This document shows, in pieces, positions 62,472 through 64,000 of a stretch of DNA of 64,000 bases. Under the pieces are notes generated by a model. It had not been told where the DNA came from. It worked only from the letters and a program-made list of their open reading frames with translations, and ran no database searches. Numbering within the stretch: position 1 is the stretch's first letter; every line of letters begins with the position of its first letter. The stretch is from Zoogloea sp. Lineage in GTDB: Bacteria; Pseudomonadota; Gammaproteobacteria; Burkholderiales; Rhodocyclaceae. Position numbers and translations under genes: made by a program. The DNA is taken from positions 1 through 64,000 of the forward strand of contig NZ_JAKLLN010000014.1 of assembly GCF_023150065.1 (NCBI RefSeq). The letters are read 5' to 3'.

Positions 62472-63625
62472 CAGTGCAGCTCCATCTGGGTGGGCGTCTC
62501 GCCAACGCCTTCCATGCGCTTGCTCAAAGTCAGCTTGCGGCTGGCGTCGAACACGGCGATGGCGGCCTTGACCCCGTCGTAGGCAAACAGCCGCGGGCGC
62601 TCGCCCTGGCTGACGGCCAGCGCGATGGCGTCGTTGCCGGGCGTGCGGGCAATGCGCTTCTTGCTCGCCAGATCGACGGTCCAGATCTCCTTGGCCGGCG
62701 TCTTGTGGCTGCCTTCCTTGCCCTTGTCGTGCATGCCGACATAGAGGCGGCCGCTGGCGTTGTGCTGGGCGAACACCTGATAGCCGCCCGGGCGCCAGCC
62801 CTGCTTGCGGTCGGCGGCGCCGAGCACGGACCACGGGGCGTCGTAGCTGGCCACCTCGCCCCCCACGTGGGCGGTGTGGATCTCGCCGTGGAAGGACACG
62901 AAGCGGTAGGTGTCGCCGTCCTGCTCGCTGTGGATGAAGATCGGGTCCTTGTCCGGATCGAAGAAGCGGGCGCTACGCTTCTGGGTGCGCACCTGGCCAG
63001 CATCGTCGAGGCTGACCGTCAGCAGGGTGCCGTCGCCGCACACGGTGGAGAAGCGCCCGCCCACGCTGGCCGCCGGCAGGATGGCCCAGCAGCCGGGGGT
63101 GGCCACCTCATTCACCGCTTTGCGGGTCTTCAGGTCGATGATGCCGACCGAGGTGGCCGGGGTGGCGTACTGCACGAAAAGCCAGCGCCCGTCGGCGGAG
63201 GGGCGGATGGTGCCCTTGTAGTGGAGGGACTGGGCGTGACGCGGCGGGATCTCGATCTCACCGGTGAGGGCCAGGGTCTGGGCGTCGTGCACATCCACCA
63301 CGTCGGTACGCACGCCATGGCTGAGGCGCGAGTAGTAGGTGGTGGCGACGAAGATCTCCTTGCGGTCCGCCGACAGGGCGGCCTGCCCGGCCAGGCCGGT
63401 GGCGATGACGCCCTCGTAGCGCAGCTTCTCGCCATCGATGACGTGCAGGCGTCCATCCACGATGTGCCCGATGGCCACATCGTGCAGGTAGATCCGGTAG
63501 GGGTTGGGGGGCGGCAGCTTGCCGGTGGTGATCGATTCCGTGGGCAGCTCCGCCATGGCGCCGGCACTGGCGCCCAGTGCCAGGGCTGTGCTCAGCAGGC
63601 TTCCCGCAAAGGCTTTTCGCAGCAC
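62471..63625 (-). CDS. aauB: Aromatic (aralkyl) amine dehydrogenase heavy chain
   Basis: 384 residues from GTG 63625 with a strong GGAGG six bases upstream. Signal peptide MLRKAFAGSLLSTALALGASAGAMA. The body is a seven-bladed beta propeller: NPYRIYLHDVAIGHIVDGRLHVID, FVATTYYSRLSHGVRTDVVDVHD, VGIIDLKTRKAVNEVATPGCW, RFVSFHGEIHTAHVGG, RLYVGMHDKGKEGSHKTPAKEIWTVD. It is the large structural subunit of the alpha2beta2 enzyme and shapes the substrate channel. First gene of the operon; a sigma-54-like promoter lies about 190 bp upstream. Confidence 0.92.
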   Translation of the reverse strand: MLRKAFAGSLLSTALALGASAGAMAELPTESITTGKLPPPNPYRIYLHDVAIGHIVDGRLHVIDGEKLRYEGVIATGLAGQAALSADRKEIFVATTYYSRLSHGVRTDVVDVHDAQTLALTGEIEIPPRHAQSLHYKGTIRPSADGRWLFVQYATPATSVGIIDLKTRKAVNEVATPGCWAILPAASVGGRFSTVCGDGTLLTVSLDDAGQVRTQKRSARFFDPDKDPIFIHSEQDGDTYRFVSFHGEIHTAHVGGEVASYDAPWSVLGAADRKQGWRPGGYQVFAQHNASGRLYVGMHDKGKEGSHKTPAKEIWTVDLASKKRIARTPGNDAIALAVSQGERPRLFAYDGVKAAIAVFDASRKLTLSKRMEGVGETPTQMELH

Positions 63626-63816
63626 GTTTTCCTCCTTGTTGCCGCGGTGCCCGGTACGGTCTTTCTCTCTGCCGGGGCACCTGTTCGTCTGTCCCCCGGT
63701 GTGCTTCCGATACCGGGGTCTGCCTCAGGCCGGAAGGGCTTTCCGGTCTGCGGTCGAACAGATCTTGAGCGCGACAGGCGACCGGGCGTTATCCGAGATC
63801 GGCAATGCCAAACTGG

Positions 63817-63832
63817 TGCAAGTGCCTGTCCA
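63817..63832 (-). promoter_or_regulatory. Candidate sigma-54 (-24/-12) promoter of the aau operon
   Basis: On the minus strand TGGACAGGCACTTGCA keeps the invariant GG-N10-GC spacing and the TTGCA of the -12 element; the usual CAC after TGG is replaced by ACA. It reads toward aauB and predicts a leader of about 180 bases. Sigma-54 promoters need an upstream activator, which is not in view. Confidence 0.5.
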
Positions 63833-63979
63833 AAAAGGGGATTTTTGTGTGCAGCGCACCATTTTCGGGCGCCTGACGGAAAGTCATGCAAGTCCCTTGC
63901 GCAAACCGGGGAATTGGTATTACTTTGGATATAAAGCGCCGGGCTACAGGCGCATGAACACACACAGAGAACACACACC

Positions 63980-64000
63980 ATGACCTTTTCAGCCCGGCAG
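63980..64000 (+). CDS. Possible start of a divergent gene, cut by the window edge
   Basis: An ATG at 63980 opens MTFSARQ and runs off the end. Divergent position beside the aau control region would suit a regulator or transporter of amine use, but seven codons are too few to identify anything and no strong ribosome site is seen. Confidence 0.3.

Larger units (their letters stand above)
63626..64000. other. Control region upstream of aauB and start of a divergent gene
   Basis: About 350 bp of non-coding sequence with lower GC near 63840-63960. It holds the aauB ribosome site, a sigma-54-like promoter (63817-63832), and several imperfect inverted repeats such as TTTCGGGCGCCTGACGGAAA around 63865-63884 that could bind an activator. 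ORFs calculated across it on either strand look like chance frames. Confidence 0.6.

Noticed and set aside
63504-63983. 159-codon plus-strand and 129-codon minus-strand frames upstream of aauB
   Set aside because: They cross the ribosome site, promoter-like element and aauB 5' end, and have Cys/Arg-rich chance composition.

Overview
The window is GC-rich, densely packed bacterial chromosome. Everything recognisable fits a betaproteobacterium, most likely a Rhodocyclales relative of Azoarcus, Thauera or Zoogloea. The basis is a type IV pilus minor-pilin operon ending in pilY1, the yggS-proC-yggT-yggU block divergent from pilT-pilU, PEP-CTERM and HDOD/c-di-GMP proteins, a large beta-oxidation regulon, and a quinoprotein aromatic-amine oxidation operon. 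The genus is inferred; no rRNA is present.

Layout. 1-2490 is a visibly less GC-rich accessory segment at the 3' side of a tRNA-Thr(CGT) gene: the end of an IS3-family element, a small unknown ORF, and a large anti-phage-type dCMP/dCTP deaminase of AvcD/DcdV type. 2535-2610 is the tRNA. 2727-9916 is the minor pilin operon pilE-fimT-pilV-pilW-pilX-pilY1. 10080-15084 holds a TonB-like protein, a LysR regulator, a 2-haloacid dehalogenase next to malate synthase A, and a PEP-CTERM exported protein. 15357-20121 holds yggU-yggT-proC-yggS and, divergently, pilT-pilU. 20288-32272 holds an rRNA methyltransferase, hemJ, an SDR-type epimerase, a ferredoxin-type reductase, a signalling cluster (EAL-HDOD protein, HDOD histidine kinase, Rec-PAS-GGDEF-EAL regulator), SPOR and DUF2802 envelope proteins and a YdcF protein. 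32262-45957 is a beta-oxidation region: crotonase, two thiolases, two multifunctional hydratase/dehydrogenases of opposite domain order, FadL porin, thioesterase, FadE and two TetR regulators. Three similar 7-4-7 inverted repeats lie in its control regions. 46270-51034 holds a GGDEF-EAL protein, pepD and a PQQ-type sugar dehydrogenase, with REP-like repeats between them. 51153-63625 is a long leftward series: aromatic amine dehydrogenase aauBEDA, two c-type cytochromes, DUF1329, DUF1302, an MMPL/RND permease, a YCF48 protein, a TerB protein and an aldehyde dehydrogenase.

How they work together. The minor pilins, PilY1, PilT and PilU build and retract type IV pili, and the c-di-GMP proteins plausibly tune the same surface behaviour. 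FadL, FadE, hydratase/dehydrogenases and thiolases form a complete fatty acid degradation route under TetR control. The aau operon would deaminate phenylethylamine or tyramine in the periplasm, pass electrons to the cytochromes, and leave an aldehyde for the aldehyde dehydrogenase at the far end of the series. A sigma-54-like promoter lies upstream of aauB. The deaminase locus beside the tRNA is the best candidate for an under-described defence module.
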